From NCBI GenBank assembly GCA_016213205.1, contig JACRAZ010000075.1, positions 1 through 64,000 of the forward strand: DNA of 64,000 nt, in the 5' to 3' direction. Both the position numbers and the translations under genes were made by a program. Position 1 is the stretch's first letter. Every line of letters begins with the position of its first letter. The notes under the pieces were generated by a model. The model made no database searches and was not told the DNA's origin. It worked only from the letters and a program-made list of their open reading frames with translations. Origin of the DNA: Burkholderiales bacterium. Its GTDB lineage: Bacteria; Pseudomonadota; Gammaproteobacteria; Burkholderiales; Burkholderiaceae_C. Shown here one piece after another: positions 1 to 9,564 of the stretch.

Positions 1-786
1 GCCGCTCAGTTTCAGGAAGCCGGTGCCGGTGACCACCAGCGCGCCGGTGCTGGCGTCGTAGGTGGCGCTGGTGATCGTGGGCACCGCCACGTTGCTCACC
101 GTGATGCCGTTGCCGGTGGTGTCGGCCACCACCACGGCCGCAGCGGCGCCGGCCGCCCAGTCTTCCGCCGCGGCCAGGTTGTAGGTGGTGGCGCCGGTGG
201 ACGAGGTGCCGTTCTTGTTGAGGATCTGGTGCACCGCTGCCTGGTCGGTGCCGTTCAGCGTCACCGAGAAGCTGGTGCCGCTGGTGATTTCCACGCTGCT
301 GGTCGTCAGCGTGTAGGTGGCACCGCCTTCGCCGGTGAACGTGAGCTTGGAGACATCGATGTCGTTGGTGGCACCGCTGAGCTTCAGGAACCCGGTGCCG
401 GTGACCGCCAGCACCCCGGTGCCGACGTTGTAGGTGGCACTGGTGATCGTGGGCACGGCCACGTTGCTGACGGTGACCGCGTTGGTCGCGTCCGAGGTAT
501 CGCCACCCGCGACGTTGGCGTCCCAGTCATCGGCCGCTGCCAGGTTGAAGGTGGTGCCGCCGGTGGAACTGGTGCCGTTCTTGTTGAGGATCTGGTGCAG
601 GGCCGCCTGGTCGGTGCCGTTGAGCGTCACGCTGAAGGCGGTGGCGCTGCTGGCCGTCACGTTGGCGCTGGTCAGCACGTGGGTGGCACCGCCCTCGCCG
701 GTGAGCGTCAGCTTGTTCACGGCGATCGTGTCGCCGGTGGTCATGTTGGCGGCCGTCACCGCCAGCACGCCGGTGCTGACATCGTA
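1..786 (-). repeat. Tandem protein-coding repeats of the DUF4347 gene
   Basis: Three consecutive units begin with the same block (PTITSATYD or close variant) whose Tyr codons lie at 784-786, 430-432 and 58-60, giving unit lengths of 354 bp (118 codons) and 372 bp (124 codons); the third is cut by the window edge. Each complete unit also carries [14 protein letters not shown] and [18 protein letters not shown] blocks. The last block is almost identical between units at protein level and close at DNA level, so the array may vary in copy number. Confidence 0.85.
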
Positions 787-2493
787 GGTGGCGCTGGTGA
801 TGGACGGCGGCGGCGCGTAGTTCGTGTTGGTCGTGCCGCCGCTGGTCGTCCAGATGGTCGTGGTCGCGGTGCCGTTGGCCCCACTGGCGCCACCAGGCGC
901 CAACCCGCCGGTGCCGGCACCCGCCGCATGGCCCGTTGACAGGCTGGTGTTCGTGCTGGCGTCCAGGTTGACGGTGCCGCCGTTGTTCCAGATGGCCCCG
1001 ATGGCACTGCCGCCGGCGCCGCCGTTGTGCGTGCCCTGGCCAGCGACAGAACCACCACCACCGCCGCCACCGGCGGCGATGTTGTTGCTGATGGTGCTAC
1101 CGGTGATCGTGAGCGTGCCCGTGTTGTAGATGCCGCCCGCCGCGTTGCCCCCATTGCCGCCGGCCGCGTTGTAGCCCGCACCGCCGCCTCCGCCGCCGAT
1201 GCCAATGGTGCCGTTGCTCCCGGTGCCACCGGCCGAGCCGTCACTGTAGCCAGACCCATAGTTGGAGCCGGCCCCTCCGGCGCCGGTGCCGGTGCCGCCC
1301 GTGCCGCCGGCGCCCCCCATGAAGCTGGCCCCGCTGTTGAAGCCGTGGCCGCGCCCGCCCGTGCCGGCAGAGGGCCCCGCCTGCACGTTGCCGCCAAAGT
1401 TGGTGCCGCTGGCACCGCCGAACGTGGAGTCGAACCCGCCGCCACCACCGCCGGCGCCGGCGGCGGCGCCTGCGAAGCTGTTGCCCCCCGCACCGCCACC
1501 GCCAGCCGCCTTGTTGCTGGTGATGGTGCTGCCGGTGATCGTGAGTGTTCCCGTGTTGCGGATGCCCGCGCCGAGCGAGGAGCCCCCCGCGCCACCTGCA
1601 CCGGCCGCGCGGTCGCCGCCCGCTCCTGTCAGGAACCCGTTCGTGATGACCAGATCGCTGATCGCCACCGACGAGCCGCCCCCCGAACTCGCCACGTCCA
1701 GCACGCGCGTGTAGTTGTTGCCGCTGAGCGTGAAGCCGCCGCCCACGATCGACATCTGCTGGCCATCGGTCACGTTGATCGTGATCGCATCGGCCGCCGA
1801 GGCGAACGTGATGTTGCCGGTGAACGTGATGACGTCGGCCACCCCGTCGGTGTTGCCGGTCGCGATGGCGGCCTTCAGTCCGGCCACCGAATTGACGCTG
1901 GCGGTGACGAGCAGGAATTCATAACCCGCCAAGGACTCGGCCTTCAGCACGGGCACCGCCTCGATGCTGCCGGTGCTGACCTCCAGCGCCCAGTCGCCGC
2001 CGCGGCTGGCGCCGCCCGTGCCGTCGTTGGAGGCGGCCACGTCCGCGCCGGTGGCCTCGGCCAGCTGGGCCAGGAAGGCCGCGCCCTTGTCGCCGGCGCC
2101 CACGTCGCAGCCGTACAGCAGCAGGTCGCCGCCTTCGCTCAAGGCATCGCCGATGGCCTGCAGCCCGGCCCGGTGCGCCTCGACATTGCCGTCGAACAGC
2201 GGCCCGTTGCCCAGCAGCAGCACACCTTCGTCACCGTGCGAGACCACGCTGATGCTGGTGATGCCCTGCTGGCCGGCCAGCGCCTGCGCCATCTGGCCGA
2301 CGCCGTCCTGGTCGGGCTGCAACACCACCACCTGGACGCCGGGACCGGCCGCGTCGATCAAGGCCTGCAGGTCCGGCACCCGGCTGTCGATGAACATCAC
2401 CTCCTTTGCCGGGGTGGGGCCCTGGGGCACGGTGGTGGGCAGGACAGGCTGGACGTCGAAGATGTCCTGGTCGGCAGCGTTCTGGGTCTTCAT
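1..2493 (-). CDS. DUF4347 repeat-rich surface protein, N-terminal part
   Basis: The gene starts at an ATG at 2493 and is still open at the left edge (831 codons visible), so only the N-terminal part is seen. Residues about 30-185 form a DUF4347 domain: a SHGDEG motif, then [11 protein letters not shown], then TGADVAAS and GGDWALE, the usual signature of the head of giant secreted or surface proteins. Residues about 190-290 look like a beta-helix start, followed by a very glycine-rich stretch (about 295-545) holding two copies of a [10 protein letters not shown] strand. Residues from about 570 on are tandem repeats of 118-124 residues. There is no classical signal peptide, which is normal for DUF4347 proteins; type I secretion or an autotransporter-like end would lie outside the window. 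A sulfotransferase gene ends 25 bp upstream and is probably co-transcribed. Family assignment is firm; adhesion or biofilm function is inference. Confidence 0.88.
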   Translation of the reverse strand, partial: MKTQNAADQDIFDVQPVLPTTVPQGPTPAKEVMFIDSRVPDLQALIDAAGPGVQVVVLQPDQDGVGQMAQALAGQQGITSISVVSHGDEGVLLLGNGPLFDGNVEAHRAGLQAIGDALSEGGDLLLYGCDVGAGDKGAAFLAQLAEATGADVAASNDGTGGASRGGDWALEVSTGSIEAVPVLKAESLAGYEFLLVTASVNSVAGLKAAIATGNTDGVADVITFTGNITFASAADAITINVTDGQQMSIVGGGFTLSGNNYTRVLDVASSGGGSSVAISDLVITNGFLTGAGGDRAAGAGGAGGSSLGAGIRNTGTLTITGSTITSNKAAGGGGAGGNSFAGAAAGAGGGGGGFDSTFGGASGTNFGGNVQAGPSAGTGGRGHGFNSGASFMGGAGGTGGTGTGAGGAGSNYGSGYSDGSAGGTGSNGTIGIGGGGGGAGYNAAGGNGGNAAGGIYNTGTLTITGSTISNNIAAGGGGGGGSVAGQGTHNGGAGGSAIGAIWNNGGTVNLDASTNTSLSTGHAAGAGTGGLAPGGASGANGTATTTIWTTSGGTTNTNYAPPPSITSATYDVSTGVLAVTAANMTTGDTIAVNKLTLTGEGGATHVLTSANVTASSATAFSVTLNGTDQAALHQILNKNGTSSTGGTTFNLAAADDWDANVAGGDTSDATNAVTVSNVAVPTITSATYNVGTGVLAVTGTGFLKLSGATNDIDVSKLTFTGEGGATYTLTTSSVEITSGTSFSVTLNGTDQAAVHQILNKNGTSSTGATTYNLAAAEDWAAGAAAAVVVADTTGNGITVSNVAVPTITSATYDASTGALVVTGTGFLKLSG

Positions 2494-2518
2494 GGCGGGG
2501 GGCTCGTTCGGTAGGGGC

Positions 2519-3346
2519 TCAGCGCGGTTGCTGGGCGGTGATCAGGTTGGCGCGGCTGCCGCTGGCGTTCTTCCAGAACGACAGGGCCGCGTACTGCTCG
2601 AACAGATCGGGCGGCAGCAAGGTGCTGCGTTCTTCCAGCCGCACCTGCGGCCGCACGGTGTGCAGGCCGTGCACACCCAGCGGCAGGTCGAAGTCAGGCG
2701 CTTCGTAGTGCAGGTGCTCGAAGTCGTGGGCGTACTCCGGCTCGCCGAGAAACCGGTAGATCAGCGGCATCACCTTCTGCGGGGCCTGGGCCAGCAGGTC
2801 GTACTCCACCAGCAGCAGCGATTGGGCATGCTCGCCGTAGAACGCCTCCTTCAGCGCCGACCAGGGGTAGCCCACCAGCCGGTTGCGCAGCGCCAGCGTC
2901 TCGACACGGCTGTAGACGGTGGCGCGCTCGGTGTCGTCGTTGAACAGCCGCGTCAGCTCGTACGGGTTGGCGCGGTAGCGGCGCTCGATGCTGTCCATCA
3001 CCCAGGCCACGTTGCGCACGCAGGCGATCACCTTGGCGCCCGGAAACTGGTCCATCAGCGCGGGCATCTTGGCGCACCACATGCGGTTGGTGTCGAAGAT
3101 CACCGGCTTGTCGGCCTGGTCCGCGTAGTAGGCATCGAACAGCCCGCGCACCAGGCGCCGGCGCTGCTCGAGCGTGATGACCGAACCGAACTCGGTGCCG
3201 GCGGCGAACTGCTGCAACAGGCCCGACATCAGGGTGCCCACCGGGCTGGTCATGCCCGCATGGAAGCGGGGGTTCTGGCGCAGGATGGCGGCCAGCAGCG
3301 TGGAGCCCGAGCGGGGCAGCCCGGAGATGAAGTGGTATTGGGGCAC
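2519..3346 (-). CDS. Sulfotransferase family protein
   Basis: A 275-residue protein starting at GTG 3346. The N-terminus carries [14 protein letters not shown] (residues 8-21), the 5'-phosphosulfate binding loop of PAPS-dependent sulfotransferases, and [15 protein letters not shown] around residue 110 matches the 3'-phosphate binding region (the Arg/Ser motif). These enzymes move sulfate from PAPS to a hydroxyl or amine of a carbohydrate, lipid or protein. The gene precedes the DUF4347 surface-protein gene with a 25-bp gap on the same strand, so the two are likely in one operon; a modification of that protein or of an associated glycan is a reasonable guess but not shown. The acceptor cannot be told from the sequence. 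No strong ribosome binding site precedes the GTG, so the start is moderately sure. Confidence 0.85.
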   Translation of the reverse strand: MPQYHFISGLPRSGSTLLAAILRQNPRFHAGMTSPVGTLMSGLLQQFAAGTEFGSVITLEQRRRLVRGLFDAYYADQADKPVIFDTNRMWCAKMPALMDQFPGAKVIACVRNVAWVMDSIERRYRANPYELTRLFNDDTERATVYSRVETLALRNRLVGYPWSALKEAFYGEHAQSLLLVEYDLLAQAPQKVMPLIYRFLGEPEYAHDFEHLHYEAPDFDLPLGVHGLHTVRPQVRLEERSTLLPPDLFEQYAALSFWKNASGSRANLITAQQPR

Positions 3347-3505
3347 GGTGCAAGCCGGCAGGCGAGGTGGGCGACGCTCGAGTTTCCGCCAAACGTCCGG
3401 CCCAAAACGCTAAAACTGGGCTGCAAATCGGGTGTTCGTCGCCGCACCAGCAACAGTCCATACTCCGGCGTCCTGACTCCGCGCGCCCTGCCGCGTGCCC
3501 GCCCC

Positions 3506-3895
3506 ATGTCGCTGCGAATCGTCCGCCTCGGCACCCCCCGCCATCCCGACGAGGGTTTGCGCATCGGCACCGTGCGTCGCCCGCCGCGCGGCGTGCCCAA
3601 GGCCGAGTTCGCGCGCCAGGACTGGTACGACGTCTGGTACCCCAACCTCGCGCCCAGCGCCGACACCATGAAGCTCGGCCAGGCGGCCGCGGACGACAAG
3701 GCCTGGGCCGCCTTCGCCAAGCGCTACCGTGCCGAGATGGCCGAACCCGATGCCGCGCGCAGCCTGGACCTGCTGGCCGCGCTGTCGCACCAGACCAACT
3801 TCTCGATGGGTTGCTACTGCGAGCAGGAGGCGCGCTGCCACCGCTCGCTGCTGCGCGCACTGCTGGTCGAGCGTGGCGCCGATGTATCGGGCTGA
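3506..3895 (+). CDS. DUF488 family protein
   Basis: A 129-residue protein with ATG at 3506. Features of the DUF488 (YeaO-like) family are visible: a VRLGTPR strand at the start, a WYDVWYPNLAPS block around residue 45, and a C-terminal GCYCEQEARCHRSLLRALL segment with the conserved Cys and His positions. The biochemical role of the family is not established. The gene stands alone between the divergent sulfotransferase and the convergent histidine kinase gene. The 159-bp region upstream (3347-3505) must hold promoters for both directions; I see no convincing -35/-10 pair there. Confidence 0.82.
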   Translation: MSLRIVRLGTPRHPDEGLRIGTVRRPPRGVPKAEFARQDWYDVWYPNLAPSADTMKLGQAAADDKAWAAFAKRYRAEMAEPDAARSLDLLAALSHQTNFSMGCYCEQEARCHRSLLRALLVERGADVSG

Positions 3896-3948
3896 AGGCC
3901 GCTGGGCGCCAACGGCCCGTGCCCGGCCACGCACAGTGCGCAGGCCGC

Positions 3949-5349
3949 TCACACCGCCGGCAGGCTGAAGTAGAAGCTGGACCCCTGGCCCGGGCGGCCC
4001 TCGGCCCAGACCTGGCCACCATGGCGCTCGACGATTCGGCGAACAATGGTCAGGCCGATGCCGGTGCCCTCGTACTGCACGCCGTGCAGGCGGCCGAAGG
4101 GCTGGAACAGATCGGCCGCCCGTTCCGGCGGAAAGCCCACGCCGTTGTCGCACACCTCCACCACGACCTGCTGCGGCGCACGCGGCTGCAGCACGCGCAC
4201 CACCACCTTGCCGCGTTCACCGCTGAACTTCAGCGCGTTGGACAGCAGGTTCACGAACACCTGGCACAACAGCCGCCCGTCGGCGCGCGCGGCGGGCAGC
4301 GGTTCGCGCACGATGTGCCGCAACGCGTCGCCGCCCTGGCTCAAGGCCAGCGAACGCAGGGCTTCGTCCAGCACGCTGTCCAAGGGTGTGGCGTGCAGCT
4401 CGAGTTCCGCGTGGCTGATGCGCGCAAGCGTCAACAAGTCGTTCACCAGTTCCACAAGGCGCCGGGTTTCGGTGTGGATCAGGTCCAGCATGCGGCGCGT
4501 GCGCGGCGTGTCGCCGGCATCCAGTGCCTGCTGCGCCAGTTGCGACAGGCCGGCCATGCCGCCCAGCGGCCCGCGCAGGTCGTGCGAGACCATGCGGTTG
4601 AACGACTCCAGGCCGCCGACCATGTCGCGCAGCTCCTCGGTGCGCGCCTCGATGCGCTGCTCCAGCGACAGGTTGAGCTGGCGCAGTTCAGCCTCCGCGC
4701 GCTCGCGCAGGGCCAGCTCGGCGTGCAGCTCGCGGTGGTAGCGCCACAAGGCCAGCACCATCAGGCTCACCCCCAGCAGCGCGATCGGCACCGCGCCCCA
4801 CACGCGCAGCGCCAGCGGGTCTGCCCCGAGCACGGCGCCCGCGAGCACCACCACCGGGTAGGCCAGCAATGCCGGCAGCAGGGCCCAGGCGTCGGTGGCC
4901 GTGCGGGCCCGCGCCGCCCGGGTGCACTGCCAGGCCAGGTACAACAACACCGCGGCCAGCGCCACGCTGCTGCTGAGGAGGCCCAGGCCCAGCGGCCGCC
5001 CCGCCAGGCCGATGGACACGAAGCCCAGCGCCACCGCGAACGCGGTGACCACCGGGCGCCGCGGGCGGTCGGCGACGAAGGTCTGCACGCCCACGACCAG
5101 CGCCGCCATCACGCAGATGCCCACCAGCGCAGCCATCAAGTAGCCCGGCGACCGCAGGTCCGGCGTGTCCCAGCGCATCACCGCGGCCAGCAGGTTGACC
5201 GTGCCGGCGCCGGCAAACGCAAAGCTCAGCCAGCCCAGCCCCCAGTGCGCACGGAACCGCCGGCCGTACCAGAACACCGCCGCCACCGTGGCCTGAACGG
5301 CGCCGGCGCCAAACGCAAACGCTTCACTGGCGGTCATGGCCCAAGACAT
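3949..5349 (-). CDS. Membrane sensor histidine kinase
   Basis: A 466-residue protein. The first about 205 residues are six or seven hydrophobic segments with no large periplasmic loop, resembling an integral-membrane (MASE-like) sensing module. A short coiled coil follows (ELALRERAEAELRQLNLSLEQRIEARTEEL), then the dimerisation/phosphoacceptor region with H-box VSHDLRGPLGG (His about 253) and a HATPase_c domain with N box NLLSNALKFS, G1 box DNGVGFP and G2 box GTGIGLTIV. The catalytic core is complete. There is no receiver domain and no response-regulator gene next to it, so this is an orphan kinase. The gene ends convergently with the DUF488 gene, and the CoA-transferase gene ends 28 bp upstream of its start. 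The signal cannot be deduced. Confidence 0.9.
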   Translation of the reverse strand: MSWAMTASEAFAFGAGAVQATVAAVFWYGRRFRAHWGLGWLSFAFAGAGTVNLLAAVMRWDTPDLRSPGYLMAALVGICVMAALVVGVQTFVADRPRRPVVTAFAVALGFVSIGLAGRPLGLGLLSSSVALAAVLLYLAWQCTRAARARTATDAWALLPALLAYPVVVLAGAVLGADPLALRVWGAVPIALLGVSLMVLALWRYHRELHAELALRERAEAELRQLNLSLEQRIEARTEELRDMVGGLESFNRMVSHDLRGPLGGMAGLSQLAQQALDAGDTPRTRRMLDLIHTETRRLVELVNDLLTLARISHAELELHATPLDSVLDEALRSLALSQGGDALRHIVREPLPAARADGRLLCQVFVNLLSNALKFSGERGKVVVRVLQPRAPQQVVVEVCDNGVGFPPERAADLFQPFGRLHGVQYEGTGIGLTIVRRIVERHGGQVWAEGRPGQGSSFYFSLPAV

Positions 5350-5377
5350 GGCTCGACAGTTTGCACGTTTTGCTGGA

Positions 5378-7321
5378 TCAGCGCAGGCCTGCGGTCGCGT
5401 CGCGCGCTGTTTCGTAGATGTGCGCCGACACGCCGCGCGCGGCCAGCGCCGGCCCCAGCTTGGCGCGCAGGAAGCCCGAGGTGGAGTAGCGCGTCACGTT
5501 GATGTAGTAGCGGTCGACCAGCTCGCGCACCATCGCGGCCCAGTCGTCCTCCACCTGCGCGTCGAGCACGAAGTGGTCGTAGTTGACCACCGCGTACACC
5601 TTGCGCTGCAGTGGCGCCACGTGGCGCTCCACCTCCTGGCGCACGGCCTCCACGTCGTCGCGGGTGCGGATCGTCAGGCGCTCGAAGTTGATGTACATCG
5701 TGCCGGCCTCGCCGGGCTCGGCGCCCGGCGCGTAGCTGAACCGGTCGGCCAGCGGCACCAGCAGCAGGCGCGCGCGCAGGCCCATCGTGGCCTCGTCGAA
5801 GATGGCGGCGTCCATCGGCGCCGGCGGCCGCTCGATCACCGGGTGGAAGTCCATGTGGTCGAGGATGTCGCGCTGCAGGTCCAGCCCGGGCGCGATCTCC
5901 ACCAGCTCCAGCCCCTGCGCATGCAGGCGGAACACGCAGCGCTCGGTCACGTACAGCACCGGCTGGCCGCGGCGCCAGGCCTCCCGGCCCGAGAAAGTGC
6001 GGTGCTCCACCTCGCGCACGAACTTGCGCTCGCCGTTGGCCATGAAGCTGCCGACGAAGACCACCTTTTGCGCGTTCTGGCTGATGTTGATGAAGCCGCC
6101 CGCGCCCGCCAGCCGCGGGCCGAACCGGCTGACGTTGAGGTTGCCCTCGGCATCGGCCTGCGCCAGGCCTAGGAAGGCGATGTCCAGGCCACCGCCGTCG
6201 TAGAAGTCGAACTGGTAGGGCTGGTCGATGATGGCCTGGGTGTTCACCGCGGCGCCGAAGTTCAGCCCGCCGGCCGGGATGCCGCCCACCACGCCGGGCT
6301 CGGCGGTGAGCGTGATCAGGTCGATCACACGCTCCTCGGCCGCCACCGAGGCCACGCCCTCGGGCATGCCGATGCCCAGGTTCACCACGCTGTTGGGCTT
6401 GAGCTCCAGCGCGGCGCGGCGGGCGATGACCTTGCGCTCGCTCAGGGCCATCGGCTCGTGGTGGCCCTCGGGCACGCGGACCTCGCCGGCGAAGGCCGCG
6501 CTGTAGGGCTCGGCGAAGGTTTGCTGGTGGTACTCGGGCTTCTCGGCCACCACCACGCAATCCACCAGCACGCCGGGGATCTTCACCTGCCGGGGCGACA
6601 GCGAATGCGCCTGCGCCAGGCGCTCGACCTGCACGATGACGATGCCGCCGGAGTTGCGCGCCGCCATCGCGATGGCCAGCGCCTCGAGCGTGAGCGCCTC
6701 GCGCTCCATCGTGACGTTGCCGTCGGTGTCGGCCGTGGTGCCGCGGATGAAGGCCACGTCGATCGGGAAGGCCTTGTAGAACAGGTAGTCCTCGCCGTCG
6801 ATGGGCATCAGCCGCACCCGCTCGGCCGTGCTGCGGGCGTTGATGGCGCCGCCGCCGTGGCGCGGGTCGACGAAGGTGCCCAGCCCCACCTTGCTCAGGT
6901 GGCCGGGCTTGCCGGCCGCGATGTCGCGGAACAGGTGCGAGATCACGCCCTGCGGCAGGTTCCAGGCCTCGATCTCGCCGGCCACGGCCAGCTTCTGCAG
7001 TGCCGGCACCAGGCCCCAGTGGCCGCCGACCACGCGGCCCACCAGGCCGGCATGGCCCAGGTGGTTCAGCCCGCGGGTCTTGCCGTCGCCCTGGCCGGCG
7101 GCGTACACCAGGCCCAGGTTGCGCGGGCTGCCGGTGGCCAGGAAGCGCTCCTCCAGCGCCACCGCCAGGTTCTCGGGAAAGCCGATGCCCACGAAGCCGC
7201 CGGTGGCCAGCATGTCGCCATCGGCCAGCAGTTGCACCGCCTCGGCGGCGCTGACCACCTTGCCCTTGTCGGCCGCGCGCATCGCGGCCATGCGCTCATG
7301 GGCACGGGAAGGGTGGTTCAT
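5378..7321 (-). CDS. Acyl CoA:acetate/3-ketoacid-type CoA-transferase (fused subunits)
   Basis: A 647-residue protein joining the alpha-like and beta-like halves of family I CoA-transferases in one chain, as in propionate CoA-transferase and YdiF. The first half has [12 protein letters not shown] near residue 43; the second begins near residue 320 with [13 protein letters not shown], and [10 protein letters not shown] contains Glu341, at the position of the catalytic glutamate that forms the acyl-glutamyl-CoA intermediate. The C-terminal extension of about 110 residues ([21 protein letters not shown] and following) is unlike the short YdiF end. The enzyme probably moves CoA between short-chain acids. 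ATG 7321 is chosen because GAGGAG lies 8 bp upstream. A PsrA-type palindrome sits 72 bp upstream of the start. Substrate is unknown. Confidence 0.9.
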   Translation of the reverse strand: MNHPSRAHERMAAMRAADKGKVVSAAEAVQLLADGDMLATGGFVGIGFPENLAVALEERFLATGSPRNLGLVYAAGQGDGKTRGLNHLGHAGLVGRVVGGHWGLVPALQKLAVAGEIEAWNLPQGVISHLFRDIAAGKPGHLSKVGLGTFVDPRHGGGAINARSTAERVRLMPIDGEDYLFYKAFPIDVAFIRGTTADTDGNVTMEREALTLEALAIAMAARNSGGIVIVQVERLAQAHSLSPRQVKIPGVLVDCVVVAEKPEYHQQTFAEPYSAAFAGEVRVPEGHHEPMALSERKVIARRAALELKPNSVVNLGIGMPEGVASVAAEERVIDLITLTAEPGVVGGIPAGGLNFGAAVNTQAIIDQPYQFDFYDGGGLDIAFLGLAQADAEGNLNVSRFGPRLAGAGGFINISQNAQKVVFVGSFMANGERKFVREVEHRTFSGREAWRRGQPVLYVTERCVFRLHAQGLELVEIAPGLDLQRDILDHMDFHPVIERPPAPMDAAIFDEATMGLRARLLLVPLADRFSYAPGAEPGEAGTMYINFERLTIRTRDDVEAVRQEVERHVAPLQRKVYAVVNYDHFVLDAQVEDDWAAMVRELVDRYYINVTRYSTSGFLRAKLGPALAARGVSAHIYETARDATAGLR

Positions 7322-7392
7322 CGGGGGCTCTCCTCGTCGGGTCTGGCCGGGTGCGGGCCGCTGTGTCCGCGGCCTGTCGACCCCCCGGATTT

Positions 7393-7404
7393 GAAACCAG
7401 TTTC
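7393..7404. promoter_or_regulatory. PsrA-type palindrome GAAAC-N2-GTTTC
   Basis: GAAAC-CA-GTTTC lies in the 157-bp divergent region between the CoA-transferase (start 7321, minus) and the small membrane protein (start 7479, plus). It equals the published PsrA consensus (G/C)AAAC-N2-4-GTTT(G/C) for the TetR-family fatty-acid-responsive regulator. A half-site GAAACTG follows at 7425-7431 and forms a wider inverted repeat with CAGTTTC at 7398-7404. The surrounding 60 bp are clearly AT-richer than the genome, as expected of a promoter. Confidence 0.5.
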
Positions 7405-7478
7405 CTCCCCAATTTTCCTGACACGAAACTGACGTACTGCCTATCATGCGTCAGAACCCGCACCCCGCCGAGGCCGCC

Positions 7479-7751
7479 ATGACCCTTCAGCAGCTCACCA
7501 CCGTCAAGCGTTGGCACGAAACCCACCCGCGCGAGCGCTCGGTCGAGCAGCAGGTGTGGGAACTGGTCGTGACCTGCTGGATGCTGGGCTGGATGGGCGT
7601 GCCCGCGGCCGTGGTGCTGTCGCCGGTGCTGGGGGTGGTGGTGTGCGTGGGCCTGTACTTCTCGCCCACGCTGTATGTGCGCCTGCGGGCCCGGTTGCAC
7701 CGGCAGGGCGTGCTGCGCTGCGACTGGCTGGCCAGCGCCCAGCTGCCCTGA
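7479..7751 (+). CDS. Small two-helix membrane protein, unknown function
   Basis: A 90-residue protein. ATG 7479 is preferred over an in-frame ATG at 7446 because GAGG lies 8 bp before it, whereas the upstream ATG has no ribosome binding site and overlaps the AT-rich promoter. A short charged N-terminus (VKRWHETHPRERSVEQQVWE) is followed by one long or two short hydrophobic segments (about residues 33-65) with a tight turn around VLSP, and then a basic tail (RLRARLHRQG). I do not recognise a family. It diverges from the CoA-transferase gene and shares its regulatory region. Confidence 0.6.
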   Translation: MTLQQLTTVKRWHETHPRERSVEQQVWELVVTCWMLGWMGVPAAVVLSPVLGVVVCVGLYFSPTLYVRLRARLHRQGVLRCDWLASAQLP

Positions 7752-7812
7752 TCCTCCCGAATCTCCTGCCGCGCCGCGAGGCGCCGGCCGCACGCCGCGT
7801 GCCGCACTGCGC

Positions 7813-8103
7813 TCAGCGCAACAAGCCACCCTGGTAGATCTCGAACAGCATCAGCGCCACATGGCGCAGCACCGCATCGGCCGCGCTGTGCCCGAGCGCA
7901 ATGCGCTCGAACGCATAGGCCCGGTCGTAGCGCATGCGGTGCACCTGCACGGTTTCACCGGCACGCTGCATGTGGTCCTGGAAGGTGGCCAGCAGCCCCA
8001 TGTCCACGCAGCAGGCCGGCACCAGGGCCGGCAGGATGCGGCCACCGCCGAAGAATTCGCGCGGCAGGCGGTCGAGCTCGGTGACATCAAGGGTGGGATA
8101 CAT
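7813..8103 (-). CDS. Conserved hypothetical protein, 96 residues
   Basis: ATG 8103 follows GGGAGG at a spacing of 8 bp, a strong ribosome binding site. The protein is soluble, with a Cys pair (ACCVDMG), a FEIYQGGLLR end and an alpha-helical look (HSAADAVLRHVALMLFEIYQ). I do not recognise the family and see no catalytic motif. It stands alone: the next gene upstream on the same strand (dcd) is separated by 245 bp that contain strong hairpins, so it probably has its own promoter. Confidence 0.6.
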   Translation of the reverse strand: MYPTLDVTELDRLPREFFGGGRILPALVPACCVDMGLLATFQDHMQRAGETVQVHRMRYDRAYAFERIALGHSAADAVLRHVALMLFEIYQGGLLR

Positions 8104-8230
8104 CGCGGCAGCCTCCCGGGAGGGACTGCCTGGATCATCGGCCGCGGCGCGCCAAACAAAACCCCGAGATGCGGCCGCCGGGCCGCCCAGTTCGCAATAA
8201 GTCCGGTTCTGCCGCTTGGCTGCGTGCTGG

Positions 8231-8348
8231 AGGGGGCGAACTCAGGCCGGACCGGGCCGCTCCCGGCCGGCCTGATCCCCAGGCACAAGCGGAGCGCAGT
8301 GCAAGCCTGTGCCTGGGGGACCAGCCCGCAGGGCTGTAGGGGGCGAAC

Positions 8349-8355
<7 letters not shown>
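8231..8355. repeat. 18-bp direct repeat duplicating the dcd 3' end
   Basis: The 18-bp word AGGGGGCGAACTCAGGCC occurs exactly at 8231-8248 and again at 8338-8355, 107 bp apart. The second copy contains the last codon and TGA stop of dcd; the first lies downstream of the gene. Between them are the hairpins described separately. This looks like a local duplication carrying the dcd tail and a hairpin unit. Confidence 0.8.
8277..8335 (-). terminator. Hairpin cluster downstream of dcd
   Basis: Two hairpins follow dcd in its direction of transcription. AGCCC-GCA-GGGCT (8323-8335) comes first, then an 11-bp perfect stem CCCCAGGCACA / TGTGCCTGGGG (8277-8287 with 8308-8318, 20-nt loop). There is no T-tract, so intrinsic termination is uncertain; RNA stabilisation of the 3' end is equally possible. 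The first hairpin with its flank recurs after the gene ending at 10657. Confidence 0.45.
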
Positions 8356-8918
<563 letters not shown>

Positions 8919-9027
8919 CGGCTTGTCATCCCAGGTCAGGTGCCGGATTCTAGGTGGGGCCTTCCCGCATGGCCGCCGGCGCGCCGCTGTGCTGAACTTC
9001 GGCCATCGCCCACCCGGGAGCCGTCCC

Positions 9028-9564
9028 ATGGCCGCCAGCCCCTTCCGCCCTGCCACCGACTTGCTGGTGCAGTACGCCACCTACCACCGCGATCGGCGCA
9101 ACATCGCCACCCACTTCGTCGGCATCCCGCTGATCGTGTTTGCCGTGGGCGTGCTGCTGGCGCGGGCCAGCGTGGCCGGCTTCAGCCTGGCCTGGGCCGT
9201 GTGGGCGCTGGCCACGGCCTGGTACCTCACGCGCGGCAAGCTGGTGCTGGGCCTGGCCACCAGCGCGGTGAACGGCGCGCTGATCGCGCTGGCCCACCCG
9301 CTGGCCGCGGGCTCGCTCGGCGCCTGGCTGGGCTGGGGGCTGGGCAGCTTCATCGTCGGCTGGGTGATCCAGTTCATCGGCCACTACTACGAAGGCCGCA
9401 AGCCCGCCTTCGTGGACGATCTGGTCGGCCTGCTGGTCGGCCCGATGTTCGTGGTGGCCGAATGGCTGTTTGCCGCCGGCTGGGACCGCGAGCTGCTGCG
9501 CGACATCGAACGCCGCGCCGGCCCCACCCACCTGCGGGACCTGGCCGCGCCACTGGCGCGGTGA
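9028..9564 (+). CDS. Mpo1-like (DUF962) membrane protein
   Basis: A 178-residue membrane protein of the DUF962/Mpo1 family. Family marks are [20 protein letters not shown] near residue 15 and [15 protein letters not shown] near residue 115, which hold the conserved His residues; four or five hydrophobic helices separate them. Yeast Mpo1 is an iron-dependent dioxygenase that shortens 2-hydroxy fatty acids (alpha-oxidation); the bacterial role is untested. GGGAG precedes ATG 9028 by 8 bp. The stop overlaps the GTG start of panE by 4 bp (GTGA), so the two genes are translationally coupled. Confidence 0.88.
   Translation: MAASPFRPATDLLVQYATYHRDRRNIATHFVGIPLIVFAVGVLLARASVAGFSLAWAVWALATAWYLTRGKLVLGLATSAVNGALIALAHPLAAGSLGAWLGWGLGSFIVGWVIQFIGHYYEGRKPAFVDDLVGLLVGPMFVVAEWLFAAGWDRELLRDIERRAGPTHLRDLAAPLAR

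Noticed and set aside
1..786. CRISPR array or DNA-level satellite in the left-edge repeats
   Set aside because: The repeats are 354-372 bp, in frame and encode a protein domain; there are no short repeats with unique spacers.
1027..2514. Plus-strand open frame of 495 codons opposite the DUF4347 gene
   Set aside because: The minus strand reads a recognisable DUF4347 domain through the same bases; the plus frame has no domain and is Gly/Ala/Arg-rich.
3367..5502. Long plus-strand open frame of 711 codons over the DUF488 and histidine kinase region
   Set aside because: It is antisense to the kinase and out of frame with the DUF488 gene; the text is Arg/Gln/His-rich shadow sequence.
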